A DNA stretch of 64,000 bases from Nocardioides sp. AX2bis (GTDB lineage: Bacteria; Actinomycetota; Actinomycetes; Propionibacteriales; Nocardioidaceae), in the NCBI RefSeq assembly GCF_902506435.1, contig NZ_LR733215.1, positions 3,702,161 to 3,766,160 on the forward strand, read 5' to 3'. The notes beneath the pieces were generated by a model. It saw only the letters and a list, made by a program, of their open reading frames with translations. It did no database searches and was not told the DNA's origin. How positions within the stretch are numbered: the stretch's first letter is position 1; every line of letters begins with the position of its first letter. The translations under genes were made by a program, and so were the position numbers. This document shows, piece by piece, positions 54,060 to 62,318 of this stretch.

Positions 54060-54078
54060 ACACTCGTTCACCGAATGT
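54060..54078. promoter_or_regulatory. Candidate operator of the desaturase operon
   Basis: ACACTCG-TTCAC-CGAATGT is a 7-5-7 imperfect inverted repeat (one mismatch) 38 bases upstream of the reductase start. It lies in an unusually A/T-rich stretch that also contains TTGACT on the minus strand. It could bind a TetR-type fatty-acid regulator; this is inference only. Confidence 0.4.
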
Positions 54079-54163
54079 GACAACCCCCATGGGTCCCCAG
54101 GTGAGAGCGTTCTCCCACCCTGGGCGCGCCCGCGGCCTCACCCCCTCGGGGCCGGACCAGACC

Positions 54164-54685
54164 TCAGCGCGAGGCGGCGCGGCGCCCGGCGCGCTGCTCG
54201 GCGCGCTGGGCGGACGCACGGTCCTCCTCGTCCAGCGCCGCCAGCGCCTCGGGCTTGCCGTGGAACCGGCGGAAGCTGTAGATCATCAGGCCGAGCGCGA
54301 TGGCCGCGGAGCCGAACTGGGTGACGGCGGTCCAGATGCCGCCGGGCAGCCACCACGAGTCCGGGAGGCTCCACCAGGACGGCGCCGGCGGGTCCATCGT
54401 CCACAGCACGCCGCAGGCGACCAGGGCGACGATGCCGAACAGCGTCACCGCCATCGGCAGCGGGCCGGATACCCCGCGGGCGGCCTCGCGCAGCGCGCGT
54501 CGCTTGACGGGGTCGAGCCGACGCTCGGCCCACTCGTACTGCTGGGAGAGCACGATCAGGCCGGCCATGATGGCCAGCAGGCCCGGCCCGGGCAGGATCA
54601 GGGCGGCGACGCCGACGACCACCAGCAGCCAGCCGACGGTCTCCAGCACCACACGCTTGACGGTGCGACCGACGGGGACGTTCAT
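54164..54685 (-). CDS. PGPGW-type putative membrane protein (TIGR02611-like)
   Basis: The protein has 173 residues. The signature LETVGWLLVVVGVAALILPGPGLLAIMAGL gives two hydrophobic helices around the PGPGL turn. A second pair of helices follows (VTLFGIVALVACGVLW; FGSAAIALGLMIYS). A charged Ala/Arg-rich tail ends the protein. The function is unknown. MNVPVGRTVKR from ATG 54685 is the likely start; ATG 54697 and an earlier GTG are possible. It stands alone, 141 bases upstream of the reductase gene. Confidence 0.8.
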   Translation of the reverse strand: MNVPVGRTVKRVVLETVGWLLVVVGVAALILPGPGLLAIMAGLIVLSQQYEWAERRLDPVKRRALREAARGVSGPLPMAVTLFGIVALVACGVLWTMDPPAPSWWSLPDSWWLPGGIWTAVTQFGSAAIALGLMIYSFRRFHGKPEALAALDEEDRASAQRAEQRAGRRAASR

Positions 54686-54813
54686 GCCTGGGATCATCCC
54701 AGATCCGCCCAAGCCGCGCGCGGGCGTTTCTCACCCCGGGACCCACCCGGGACCCTCCCGGGACCCACCCGGCGCGCGGCCGGACCGACGTACGTCCGCT
54801 GCTCCGCGGAGGC

Positions 54814-56643
54814 TCATCCGGTGTGGTGGACCTCCTGCAGGTCGAAGACCGGGGTGTCCAGACCGGCGTGCCGGGCCTTGAGCTGGAGAGCGAGGTAGAG
54901 CGAGTAGTGCCGCGACTGGTGCAGGTTGCCGCCGTGCATCCACAGGTTCTCGACCTGGGTCGGCTTCCACATGTTGCGCTGCTCGCCCTCCCACGGCCCC
55001 GGGTCCTTGGTGGTGTCGGAGCCCAGCCCCCACACCTTGCCGAGGCGGTCCGCGGCGTCCTGGTCGACCAGGTCGGCCACCCACCCGTTCATCGAGCCGT
55101 ACCCGGTCGCGTAGACGACGAGGTCGGCCGGCAGCTCCGTGCCGTCCTCGAGCACGACCGCGTCCTCGGTCAGGTGGTCGACCTGCCCGTGGGCGAGCTT
55201 CACGTCACCGTTCGCGACGAGGTCGGCCGAGCCGACGTCGATGTAGTAGCCCGAGCCGCGGCGCAGGTACTTCATGAAGAGCCCCGACCCGTCGTCGCCC
55301 CAGTCGTGGCGGAAGCCGGACCTCTCGAGGCGCTCGTAGAAGTCGGCGTCCTCCTCGGCCATCTTCTGGTAGGCCGGGATCTGGAACTCGTGCATGATCC
55401 GGTAGGGCAGCGAGGCGAAGACCAGGTCGGCCTTCTCCGTGGTCATCCCGGCGGCGACGGCCCGCTCGGAGTAGAGGTCGCCCAGCCCGTGCTCCATCAG
55501 CGAGTGGCTCTTGACGATGTGCGTCGAGGAGCGCTGCACCATCGTGACGTCGGCGTCGTTCTCCCACAGCGCCCCGCAGATGTCGAAGGCGGAGTTGTTC
55601 GACCCGACCACGACGACCTTCTTGCCGCGGTACGCATCGGGGCCGGGGTGACGCGAGGAGTGGTGCTGGTCCCCGCGGAACACGTCCTGGCCGGGCAGCT
55701 CGGGCACGTTCGGCTTGCCCGACATCCCGGTCGCCATCACCAGGTGGGTCGGGCGCAGCGTGACCGGCTTGCCCTCCCGCTCGACCTCGACGGTCCACTC
55801 GCCGGTCGCCTCGGACCACGTCGCGCTGGTCGCGGTCGTGCTCGACCAGTACGGCACCTCCATCACTGTGGTGTAGGACTCCAGCCAGTCCCCGATCTTG
55901 TCCTTCGGCGCGAACACCGGCCAGGTGTCGGGGAACTTCAGGTACGGCAGGTGGTCGTACCAGACGGGGTCGTGCAGGCACAGCGACTTGTAGCGGCTGC
56001 GCCACTGGTCCCCGGGGCGTGCGTGCTTGTCGATCACCAGCGAGGGCACGCCGAGCTGGCGCAGCCGCGCCCCGAGGGCGATCCCGCCCTGCCCGCCGCC
56101 GACCACGAGCACGTACGGCTGCGTGGTCGAGCCGAGCTCCTCGGCCTCCTGCTGCTGCTGCTCCAACCAGGTGGTGCGGTCCTTGGTCGCCCCGTGCTGC
56201 GCGCCCATCGGACGGTGGGTGCCGCGAGGCTCCTCGTGGCCCTTGAGCTCGTAGAGGGTGGTCAGGAAGGTCCAGGCCCGCAGCTCGCCGCCGTCCTCGG
56301 TGAACCGGGCGACGCCGCGGCCGCGGCCCGTGGCGGTCTCGAAGGTGAACCAGGCGGTGGTCACGCCGCCGGCCTCGTCGGCCGGCTCCTCCAGCGCGAA
56401 CCCGCGCGGCGCGGTGTGGTCGAGCGTCGCGCCGAGCAGCCCGGCGACGCCCGCGCGGTCCTCGACGGTGGTGATGTTCCAGGAGAACGCGACGAGGTCG
56501 CGCCAGAAGCAGGAAGCCGCGAACATCCCGGCCGCACGGTCGACGTCGTGGTCGGCGAGGGCCTGCTCGAAGGAGGCGAACCAGGCCGTGGCCCGGTCCT
56601 GCGGGGCGGTCGGGGTGTCGGGGCGTGCCAGGGTCTCGGTCAT
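54814..56643 (-). CDS. Flavin-containing monooxygenase with N-terminal NTF2-like domain
   Basis: The protein has 609 residues. The first about 140 residues (WFASFEQALADHDVDRAAGM, CFWRDLVAFSWNI) look like an NTF2/SnoaL-type domain. Then comes an FMO-type flavoprotein: FAD site YVLVVGGGQGGIALGARL, NADPH site KVVVVGSNNSAFDICGALW, and DLVVYATGYGSMNGWV. Such fusions occur in actinobacterial Baeyer-Villiger-like or N/S-oxidising monooxygenases. The ATG at 56643 has GGAGGG 6 bases upstream. It is divergent from a GAF-domain regulator, which probably controls it. Confidence 0.9.
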   Translation of the reverse strand: MTETLARPDTPTAPQDRATAWFASFEQALADHDVDRAAGMFAASCFWRDLVAFSWNITTVEDRAGVAGLLGATLDHTAPRGFALEEPADEAGGVTTAWFTFETATGRGRGVARFTEDGGELRAWTFLTTLYELKGHEEPRGTHRPMGAQHGATKDRTTWLEQQQQEAEELGSTTQPYVLVVGGGQGGIALGARLRQLGVPSLVIDKHARPGDQWRSRYKSLCLHDPVWYDHLPYLKFPDTWPVFAPKDKIGDWLESYTTVMEVPYWSSTTATSATWSEATGEWTVEVEREGKPVTLRPTHLVMATGMSGKPNVPELPGQDVFRGDQHHSSRHPGPDAYRGKKVVVVGSNNSAFDICGALWENDADVTMVQRSSTHIVKSHSLMEHGLGDLYSERAVAAGMTTEKADLVFASLPYRIMHEFQIPAYQKMAEEDADFYERLERSGFRHDWGDDGSGLFMKYLRRGSGYYIDVGSADLVANGDVKLAHGQVDHLTEDAVVLEDGTELPADLVVYATGYGSMNGWVADLVDQDAADRLGKVWGLGSDTTKDPGPWEGEQRNMWKPTQVENLWMHGGNLHQSRHYSLYLALQLKARHAGLDTPVFDLQEVHHTG

Positions 56644-56771
56644 CTCATCCCTCCGGTGGGCGTGCGTGTGACCCACAGCACACCGCGTCCGCGCCCGGAG
56701 CGCCAGGGTTGCAGCGTGTTGCGACGGTCGCCCCGACGACGGACCGCGTGGCGCAGGTCACAGGCGCGACC

Positions 56772-56777
56772 TATCCT
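56772..56777 (+). promoter_or_regulatory. -10 box TATCCT of the GAF regulator
   Basis: TATCCT lies 6 bases before ATG 56784, leaderless. The 140-base gap to the divergent monooxygenase also has the direct repeat GTTGCAGC/GTTGCGAC near 56706, of unknown meaning. Confidence 0.5.
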
Positions 56778-56783
56778 CGAGCC

Positions 56784-57974
56784 ATGAGCGGGGTCGACCT
56801 GGGCCGGCAGGCCCACGAGCTGGCCCGCACCCACGACGCGGTCCTGGCCGGCACCCGTCCGGCCCAGGCGCCGCGGGCCGTGGTCGCCCGGTCCTGGGAG
56901 CGGGTCCTGGCGCTCGGGCTGGACCCCGACCGCAGCCACGTGCGGGACCCGCGGGACGCCGCCGAGCTCGCCCGCCGGCGGTCCTCGAGCCCGTTGCGCC
57001 TCGTGGTGGAGGACCTGCGCGCGGTGCTCGCCTCGGCCGCGGACGCGTCACAGTTCGTGATGGTCGTCTGCGACGCCGACGGCGTGGTGCTGTGGCGGGA
57101 GGGCTCGGCCCGGGTCCTGCGCCAGGCCGACCGCCTGGGGTTCGCCGAGGGCGCGACCTGGACCGAGGGCACGGTGGGCACCAACGCCATCGGGACCGCC
57201 CTGGCCGAGGCCGCCGCGGTCCAGCTCTTCTCCGCCGAGCACTTCGAGCACCAGCAGCACCCCTGGTACTGCACCTCCGCGCCGCTCCACGACCCCCGGA
57301 CCGGCGAGCTGCTCGGCGTCGTCGACGTGAGCGGGCCGGCCCTGACCCTGCACCCGGCGCTCGGGGCGCTGGTGGCCAGCGCGGCGCGGGTGGCCGAGCA
57401 CCAGCTCTGGCGCCGGCACCAGGAGGACCTGCACCGGCTGCGGTCCTCGGTCGAGGGCTCGCTGGGCCGTGGCGGGCCGCTGCTGGTCGTCGACGACCAC
57501 GGGTGGGTGGCGCACCGCGCCGGCGTCGACGCCGCCCGGGACCGGATCGCGGCGCCGCGCGAGCACCAGCCCCTGACCGTGCCCGGGCTCGGGCTCTGCC
57601 TGCCGGAGCGGCTGCCCGGCGGCTGGCTGGTCCGCCCGCAGGGCACCAGCACGCAGCTGCTGGCCGAGCTGGTGCTCCTCGACGGCGGAGCGCGACCCGG
57701 CCTGCGGGTGCGTACCGGCGGGGGGACCGGCCCCGACGAGAGCTGGACCCGCCCGCTGACCCCGCGCCACGCGGAGGTCCTGCGCCTGCTGCTCGCGGCC
57801 GGGCCCGCCGGGCTGGGCGCGCGGGAGCTGAGCGTGGCGCTGCACGGCGACGCCGAGCACGAGGTCGCGGTGCGCGCCGAGGTCTCCCGCCTGCGTCGCG
57901 CGGTGGGCGCCCTCGTCGCCACCCAGCCGTACCGCCTGGCCGACGGCGTGACCCTGCACGACGGCACCTGCTGA
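56784..57974 (+). CDS. GAF-domain transcriptional regulator
   Basis: The protein has 396 residues. The N-terminal region matches the AcoR-like sensor half (RAVVARSWERVLALGLDPDR), and a GAF domain spans about residues 80-205 (FVMVVCDADGVVLWREGSAR, GTNAIGTALAEAAAVQLFSA, GELLGVVDVSGPALTLHP). The AAA+ and Fis domains of AcoR are missing; instead a C-terminal winged-helix-like region (LTPRHAEVLRLLLAAGPAGL, VRAEVSRLRRAVG) follows. This form is common in actinobacteria beside alcohol, acetone or aldehyde metabolism genes. It is divergent from the flavin monooxygenase, its likely target. Confidence 0.85.
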   Translation: MSGVDLGRQAHELARTHDAVLAGTRPAQAPRAVVARSWERVLALGLDPDRSHVRDPRDAAELARRRSSSPLRLVVEDLRAVLASAADASQFVMVVCDADGVVLWREGSARVLRQADRLGFAEGATWTEGTVGTNAIGTALAEAAAVQLFSAEHFEHQQHPWYCTSAPLHDPRTGELLGVVDVSGPALTLHPALGALVASAARVAEHQLWRRHQEDLHRLRSSVEGSLGRGGPLLVVDDHGWVAHRAGVDAARDRIAAPREHQPLTVPGLGLCLPERLPGGWLVRPQGTSTQLLAELVLLDGGARPGLRVRTGGGTGPDESWTRPLTPRHAEVLRLLLAAGPAGLGARELSVALHGDAEHEVAVRAEVSRLRRAVGALVATQPYRLADGVTLHDGTC

Positions 57975-58104
57975 GCCGCGGGGCCCCGCGACACGCCGGG
58001 GTCCGCGCGGGAGTGGACGGCCGATGTCGTCTATGTCTACCATTCCAACCGACTTAGCCCTTTCGGTCGAGTCACTCCTGTCGCTCGTCCAGAAGGTCTT
58101 CCCC

Positions 58105-59010
58105 ATGCGCAAGCTCATCGTCCTCGGGTTCGTCGGACTCCTCGCCCAGCTGATCGACGGCTCCCTCGGCATGGCCTACGGGGTGACGTCGTCGACCCTG
58201 CTGCTGGCCGTCGGCGTCGCGCCGGCCGCCGCCTCGGCCGCCGTCCACTTCTCCGAGATCGGCACCTCGCTGGTCTCCGGCTTCTCCCACCACAAGCTCG
58301 GCAACGTCGACTGGCGCACCGTGCTGATCCTGGCCGGGCCCGGCTTCGTCGGCGCCTTCGCCGGCGCCACCTTCCTGGCCAGCCTCGACGGCGACGCCGC
58401 CAAGCCGTGGGTCGCGGCGCTGCTGCTCTCGCTCGGCGTCTACGTGATCTACCGCTTCCTGGTCCTCGGCGGCCGTCGCCCCACCTTCAAGGCGCGCCCC
58501 TCGGCCGGGATGCTGATGCCGATGGGCCTCTTCGGCGGCGCGATGGACTCGATCGGCGGCGGCGGCTGGGGCCCGGTGGGCACCACGACGCTGCTCTCCT
58601 CGGGTCGCCTGGAGCCCCGCAAGGTCGTCGGCTCGATCGACACCTCGGAGTTCGTGGTCGCCGTCGGCGGCTCGCTCGGCTTCCTGCTCGCCCTCGGCTC
58701 GCAGGGCATCCTCTGGGGCTACGCCCTGGCGCTGCTGATCGGTGGCGTGATCGCCGCCCCGATCGCTGCCTACCTGGTCAAGATCATGCCGGCGCGGGTC
58801 CTCGGCGTGGCCGCCGGCGGCCTGATCATCCTGACCAACTCCAAAACCATCCTGGAGTCGCTCGGTGCCACCGGCGCGACTGTCGCCGTCGCCGCCGCGT
58901 TCCTCTTCGTCCTCTGGATCGCCGGCATCACCTGGGCGGTCAAGCAGGAGCGCCGCACCCGGGCCCTCGAGCGCCAGGGCGTCGAGGTCCCCGCGGTCCC
59001 GGTCGTCTGA
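58105..59010 (+). CDS. TSUP/TauE-SafE family sulfite exporter
   Basis: The 301-residue membrane protein has about eight helices. The duplicated family signature is visible as DGSLGMAYGVTSSTLLLAVG with HFSEIGTSLVSGFSHHKLG, and later GGGGWGPVGTTTLLSSGRLE with GSIDTSEFVVAVGGSLGFLL. Members export sulfite or sulfonates or related anions. The ATG at 58105 has AGAAGG 8 bases upstream. An in-frame earlier ATG (58024) would add a non-hydrophobic 27-residue extension. The upstream 130 bases are A/T-richer than average and probably carry the promoter; no box is certain. Confidence 0.9.
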   Translation: MRKLIVLGFVGLLAQLIDGSLGMAYGVTSSTLLLAVGVAPAAASAAVHFSEIGTSLVSGFSHHKLGNVDWRTVLILAGPGFVGAFAGATFLASLDGDAAKPWVAALLLSLGVYVIYRFLVLGGRRPTFKARPSAGMLMPMGLFGGAMDSIGGGGWGPVGTTTLLSSGRLEPRKVVGSIDTSEFVVAVGGSLGFLLALGSQGILWGYALALLIGGVIAAPIAAYLVKIMPARVLGVAAGGLIILTNSKTILESLGATGATVAVAAAFLFVLWIAGITWAVKQERRTRALERQGVEVPAVPVV

Positions 59011-59065
59011 GACCGGGGCCCCGCCCCACGCACGACCCCTCCACCGCGGTGGCGGAGCCCATCGG

Positions 59066-59560
59066 TCACGGACCGGTGAGCACCGCCACCGCGGTGTCGC
59101 GTCCCTGGCGCTCGCGCACCTCGACGCCCTTCGACTCCAGCATCCGGTACGCGGCGAAGAACGCGTCCAGCTCGTCGAGGAAGGCCACCGACAGGTCGCC
59201 GAGGTCCTTCAGGTGGTCGGCGTGGTGGTCCTTCTCAGGCACCACGATCAGCTTCGTCTCGGCCTCGCCGCCGACCTCGAGCAGGTACGCCCCGATCACC
59301 CGGCAGCGCATGTGCACGCCGGGGAAGGTCGCCTCCTCCAGCAGCACCAGCGCGTCGAGCGCGTCGCCGTCCTCGCCCTCCGCGCCGATGACGTAGCCGT
59401 AGTCGCCGGGGAAGCCGGCCGGCCCGCCCAGGCGCCGGTCGAACCAGATCACGCCGTCGTCGGTGGCCTCGTACTTGTTGCGGCTCCCCCGGGGGATCTC
59501 CACGACGACGTCGCAGAACCCGTCGCGGTGCAGGGCCGTGCGGTCGGTGTCGTCACTCAT
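59066..59560 (-). CDS. ppa: Inorganic pyrophosphatase
   Basis: The 164-residue family I soluble pyrophosphatase has VVVEIPRGSRNKYEATDDGV, FPGDYGYVIG, and the signature GDALDALVLLEEATFPG containing the metal-binding aspartates, then IVVPEKDHHADHLKDL. All key residues are present. The ATG at 59560 is 6 bases after TACCGT (leaderless). It is divergent from the aldo/keto reductase with a 66-base gap. Confidence 0.95.
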   Translation of the reverse strand: MSDDTDRTALHRDGFCDVVVEIPRGSRNKYEATDDGVIWFDRRLGGPAGFPGDYGYVIGAEGEDGDALDALVLLEEATFPGVHMRCRVIGAYLLEVGGEAETKLIVVPEKDHHADHLKDLGDLSVAFLDELDAFFAAYRMLESKGVEVRERQGRDTAVAVLTGP

Positions 59561-59566
59561 CTGACG

Positions 59567-59572
59567 ACGGTA
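59567..59572 (-). promoter_or_regulatory. -10 box TACCGT of ppa
   Basis: TACCGT on the minus strand lies 6 bases before ATG 59560. Confidence 0.5.
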
Positions 59573-59613
59573 GCGCCGTACCCGGGGGTGAGCGCCAGGC
59601 GTGGCGGCGTCCG

Positions 59614-59619
59614 TAGCGT
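59614..59619 (+). promoter_or_regulatory. -10 box TAGCGT of the aldo/keto reductase gene
   Basis: TAGCGT lies 7 bases before ATG 59627. Confidence 0.55.
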
Positions 59620-59626
59620 CGGGCGA

Positions 59627-60502
59627 ATGAGCGAGACCGTGGACCTCGGACCCCTGACCGTGCACCGCGTCGGCTTCGGCGCCATGCAGCTGCCCGGGCC
59701 CGGGGTGATGGGCCCGCCCCGCGACCGCGAGGAGGCGCTGGCGGTGCTGCGTCGCGCGGTCGAGCTGGGGGTCGACCACGTCGACACCGCGCAGTTCTAC
59801 GGACCGGCGGTCGCCAACGAGCTGATCCGCGAGGCGCTGCACCCGTACCCCGAGGACCTGGTGCTGGTCTCGAAGGTGGGGGCCGAGCGGGACGAGGACG
59901 GCGGCTGGCCGCCCGCCCAGCGCCCCGAGCAGCTGCGCGCCGCCGTCGAGGACAACCTGCGGACGCTCGGCGTCGAGCGGCTCGGGGCGGTCAACCTGCG
60001 ACTGCCGGACGCGGCCCACCCGCTGCCGCCGGACCAGCAGGTCCCGCTCGCCGAGCAGCTCGGCGAGATGGTGGCGCTGCGCGACGAGGGCAAGATCGCC
60101 GGCGTCGGCATCTCGACCGCCACCGTGGCCCAGGTCGAGCAGGCGATCGCCGAGGCCGGGATCGTGTGCGTGCAGAACGCCTACAGCCTGCTGGACCGGT
60201 CCGACGAGGACGTCCTCGCGCTGTGCGGTCGGGCCGGCGTCGCCTACGTGCCGTACTTCCCGCTCGGCTCGGCCTTCCCGGGCATGCCCAAGGTGACCGA
60301 GGACCCGACCGTGGTGGCCGTCGCCGAGCGCCTCGGTGCCACCCCGGCCCAGGTCGGCCTGGCCTGGCTGCTGGCCCACGGCGACCACGTCGCCCTGATC
60401 CCCGGCACCTCCCGACGCGCCCACCTCGAGCAGAACCTCGCCGTCCGCGACGTGGTGCTGTCCGCGGCCGACGTGGCCGAGCTCGAGGGGGCGGCGCGGT
60501 AG
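59627..60502 (+). CDS. Aldo/keto reductase
   Basis: The 291-residue (beta/alpha)8 NADPH-dependent reductase has VDHVDTAQFYGPAVANELIR with the catalytic Asp and Tyr of the family, LVLVSKVGAE with the Lys, and PGTSRRAHLEQNLAV binding the cofactor phosphate. The usual catalytic His region reads LGAVNLRLPD, where the common HxP is absent. This is typical of the YdbC/AKR13-like group. The substrate is unknown. The start is leaderless. Confidence 0.9.
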   Translation: MSETVDLGPLTVHRVGFGAMQLPGPGVMGPPRDREEALAVLRRAVELGVDHVDTAQFYGPAVANELIREALHPYPEDLVLVSKVGAERDEDGGWPPAQRPEQLRAAVEDNLRTLGVERLGAVNLRLPDAAHPLPPDQQVPLAEQLGEMVALRDEGKIAGVGISTATVAQVEQAIAEAGIVCVQNAYSLLDRSDEDVLALCGRAGVAYVPYFPLGSAFPGMPKVTEDPTVVAVAERLGATPAQVGLAWLLAHGDHVALIPGTSRRAHLEQNLAVRDVVLSAADVAELEGAAR

Positions 60503-60513
60503 GGCGTGCCCGG

Positions 60514-61554
60514 TCAGGACCCGACGGACTCCTGGTCGCGCTGGTCGCGCTGGTCGCGGTCGTCGCGCCCGGCGAGCTCGCGCTGCTTGCGCCGGTCGGC
60601 GAGCAGGCTGGTCGCGGTGACCAGCACCAGGATGCCGACGATGACGCCCAGCGAGGCCAGGGTCGGGATCTCCGGGACGCTCGGGTTCACGATGTGGCCC
60701 CAGTGCAGGACCAGCTTGACGCCGATGAAGAGCAGGATCGCCGCTAGCCCGTAGGACAGGTGCACCAGCTTGGACAGCGCGCCCTCGAGCACGAAGTAGA
60801 GCGCGCGGAGGCCGAGCAGGGCGAAGGCGTTGGTGGCGAAGACGAGGTACGGGTCGCCGGTGATCCCGAAGACGGCCGGGACCGAGTCGACCGCGAACAC
60901 CACGTCGGTGGCGAAGACGGCGACGACGACCACCAGCAGCGGCGTGACGAAGCGCTTCCCGTCGCGCTTGACGCTCAGCTTCGTGCCCTCGTAGTCGTCG
61001 GTGACCGGGAAGACGCGGTTGACCAGCTTGACGACCTTCATCTCCTGGATGTCGACCGACTGCTCGTGGCCCTTGACCGCGTCCCGGAGCAGCTTCGCCC
61101 CGGTGAGAAGCAGGATCAGGCCGAAGACCAGGAAGACCCAGTCGAACGCGTCGAGCGCCGCGGCGCCGACGGCGATGAAGATGCCGCGCAGCACGAGCGC
61201 GCCGATGATGCCGAAGAGCAGGACGCGCTGCTGAAGCGCGCGGGGCACGGCGAAGGCGCCGAGAAGGAGCATGAAGACGAACAGGTTGTCGACGCTGAGC
61301 GACTTCTCGACGAGGTAGCCGGTGTAGTACTCCAGGCCGATCTGGCCGCCGTGCACGGACCAGACCCAGACGCCGAAGGCGAGCGGGAGGGCGACGTAGA
61401 ACGCCGACCAGCCCACGGCCTCCTTCATCGAGACCTCGTGCGGCTTGCGGGTGAGAGCGAAGTCGAGCGCGAGCAGCGCGACGACGGCGACCAGGGTCAC
61501 CGTCCAGAGCGTGGGCGTGCCGATGGTGTCCAAGACGGGGTTCTCCTCAGGCAT
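60514..61554 (-). CDS. TerC family membrane protein, probable Mn2+ exporter
   Basis: The 346-residue protein has about nine helices. The TerC/Alx signature LEYYTGYLVEKSLSVDNLFV contains the acidic metal-binding residues, repeated in the second half as VAVFATDVVFAVDSVPAVFG. Family members of this Alx type export manganese, fitting the riboswitch directly upstream. The C-terminal tail has DQRDQRDQ repeats. ATG 61554 is called; GAGGAG then TTG at 61533 gives a shorter alternative start with a better ribosome site. Confidence 0.93.
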   Translation of the reverse strand: MPEENPVLDTIGTPTLWTVTLVAVVALLALDFALTRKPHEVSMKEAVGWSAFYVALPLAFGVWVWSVHGGQIGLEYYTGYLVEKSLSVDNLFVFMLLLGAFAVPRALQQRVLLFGIIGALVLRGIFIAVGAAALDAFDWVFLVFGLILLLTGAKLLRDAVKGHEQSVDIQEMKVVKLVNRVFPVTDDYEGTKLSVKRDGKRFVTPLLVVVVAVFATDVVFAVDSVPAVFGITGDPYLVFATNAFALLGLRALYFVLEGALSKLVHLSYGLAAILLFIGVKLVLHWGHIVNPSVPEIPTLASLGVIVGILVLVTATSLLADRRKQRELAGRDDRDQRDQRDQESVGS

Positions 61555-61566
61555 GACTGCGGACCT

Positions 61567-61698
61567 GAGGTCTCCCTCGACCGGGGATCCGTCGCGCGCG
61601 AGGTGCGCTGGCGGGTCCGGCGCCGCCCGGGACGACCACTGGGGGACGTCGTACTGACCGGGACGGGCTTGGGTGAGGTACTCCCCTCGGGAGTCAGG
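61567..61698 (-). promoter_or_regulatory. yybP-ykoY manganese riboswitch
   Basis: The minus-strand leader of terC has the two conserved ends of this class: GAGGGGAGTA near 61680-61690 and GGGAGACCTC at 61567-61577. GAGG pairs with CCTC as stem P1, and between them lies GTCAGTACGAC in the position of the conserved GTCA loop. A 5' hairpin ACTCCCGAGGGGAGT follows the dinB stop. The GAGACC end lies only 13 bases before the start codon, so translation control is likely. Confidence 0.78.
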
Positions 61699-62211
61699 TT
61701 ACAGGCCGAGCAAGCCGCGGGCGTACGCCGCCTGGCCCGCGTGCTGCGTGCCGTCGTCCCCCACGCTGACCAGGCGGACGCCGAGGGTCACCGGCGGGTC
61801 CCAGCGCTCGTCGACGACGCGGTCCAGGTCCTCGGGCGCGAGCCCGGACAGGTACGCCACCGAGCGCGCGTGCACCGCGCGGAGGTAGCCCCCCAGCAGG
61901 TCGGCGTCCGCCCGGACCACCCCCACCTCGTCGGTGGTGTGGCCGTAGCCGATGTCGGCGTCGTCCAGGGGCAGGTCGAACCGGCGCGCCCACCCGTCGG
62001 CGGTCCACACCTGCTCGTGGCCGGCGACGCCCGCGACGTGGTCGTCCTGCACCCGGGCGAGGTGCCAGACCAGCCACCCGACCGGGTTGGCGTCGTCGCG
62101 GGCGGAGACGGGGCGCTGCGCCAGCTGCTCGGGCGACAACCCGTCGGCGGCGGCGAGCGCGTTCTCCAGCACGCGTCCGTAGGTCTCGACCAGCAGCTCG
62201 GCGGGGCTCAT
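61699..62211 (-). CDS. DinB-like (DUF664 type) protein
   Basis: The 170-residue four-helix DinB-fold protein has LAAADGLSPEQLAQRPVSAR, NPVGWLVWHLARVQDDHVAG with the first metal His, and C-terminal GDDGTQHAGQAAYARGLLG with the third His. Many actinobacterial members are mycothiol-dependent transferases or maleylpyruvate-isomerase-like. The specific reaction is unknown. The ATG at 62211 is 6 bases after TACGGT (leaderless). Its TAA stop abuts the riboswitch of terC. Confidence 0.88.
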   Translation of the reverse strand: MSPAELLVETYGRVLENALAAADGLSPEQLAQRPVSARDDANPVGWLVWHLARVQDDHVAGVAGHEQVWTADGWARRFDLPLDDADIGYGHTTDEVGVVRADADLLGGYLRAVHARSVAYLSGLAPEDLDRVVDERWDPPVTLGVRLVSVGDDGTQHAGQAAYARGLLGL

Positions 62212-62217
62212 GCGGCG

Positions 62218-62223
62218 ACCGTA
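62218..62223 (-). promoter_or_regulatory. -10 box TACGGT of the dinB-like gene
   Basis: TACGGT on the minus strand lies 6 bases before ATG 62211. Confidence 0.5.
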
Positions 62224-62236
62224 GCCGGACGCCGAG

Positions 62237-62307
62237 GAGGGACCCCTCCGGCCCCATGTCCGGAAGGGTCCCTCGGTTCGGGGACGTCGGGCCGCAGGCC
62301 CGACGTC
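62237..62307 (-). terminator. Double hairpin after the subtilisin gene
   Basis: GACGTCGGGCC (62283-62293) pairs perfectly with 62297-62307 around GCA. GAGGGACCCCTCCGG (62237-62251) pairs with 62260-62274 with one mismatch. Both follow the minus-strand protease stop and precede the dinB-like promoter. Confidence 0.8.
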
Positions 62308-62318
62308 GGGTCAGCGGG

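Noticed and set aside
57975..58104. Riboswitch upstream of the TSUP exporter
   Set aside because: The gap is A/T-richer than average, but I could match no conserved riboswitch core. An in-frame extension from 58024 is not supported either.
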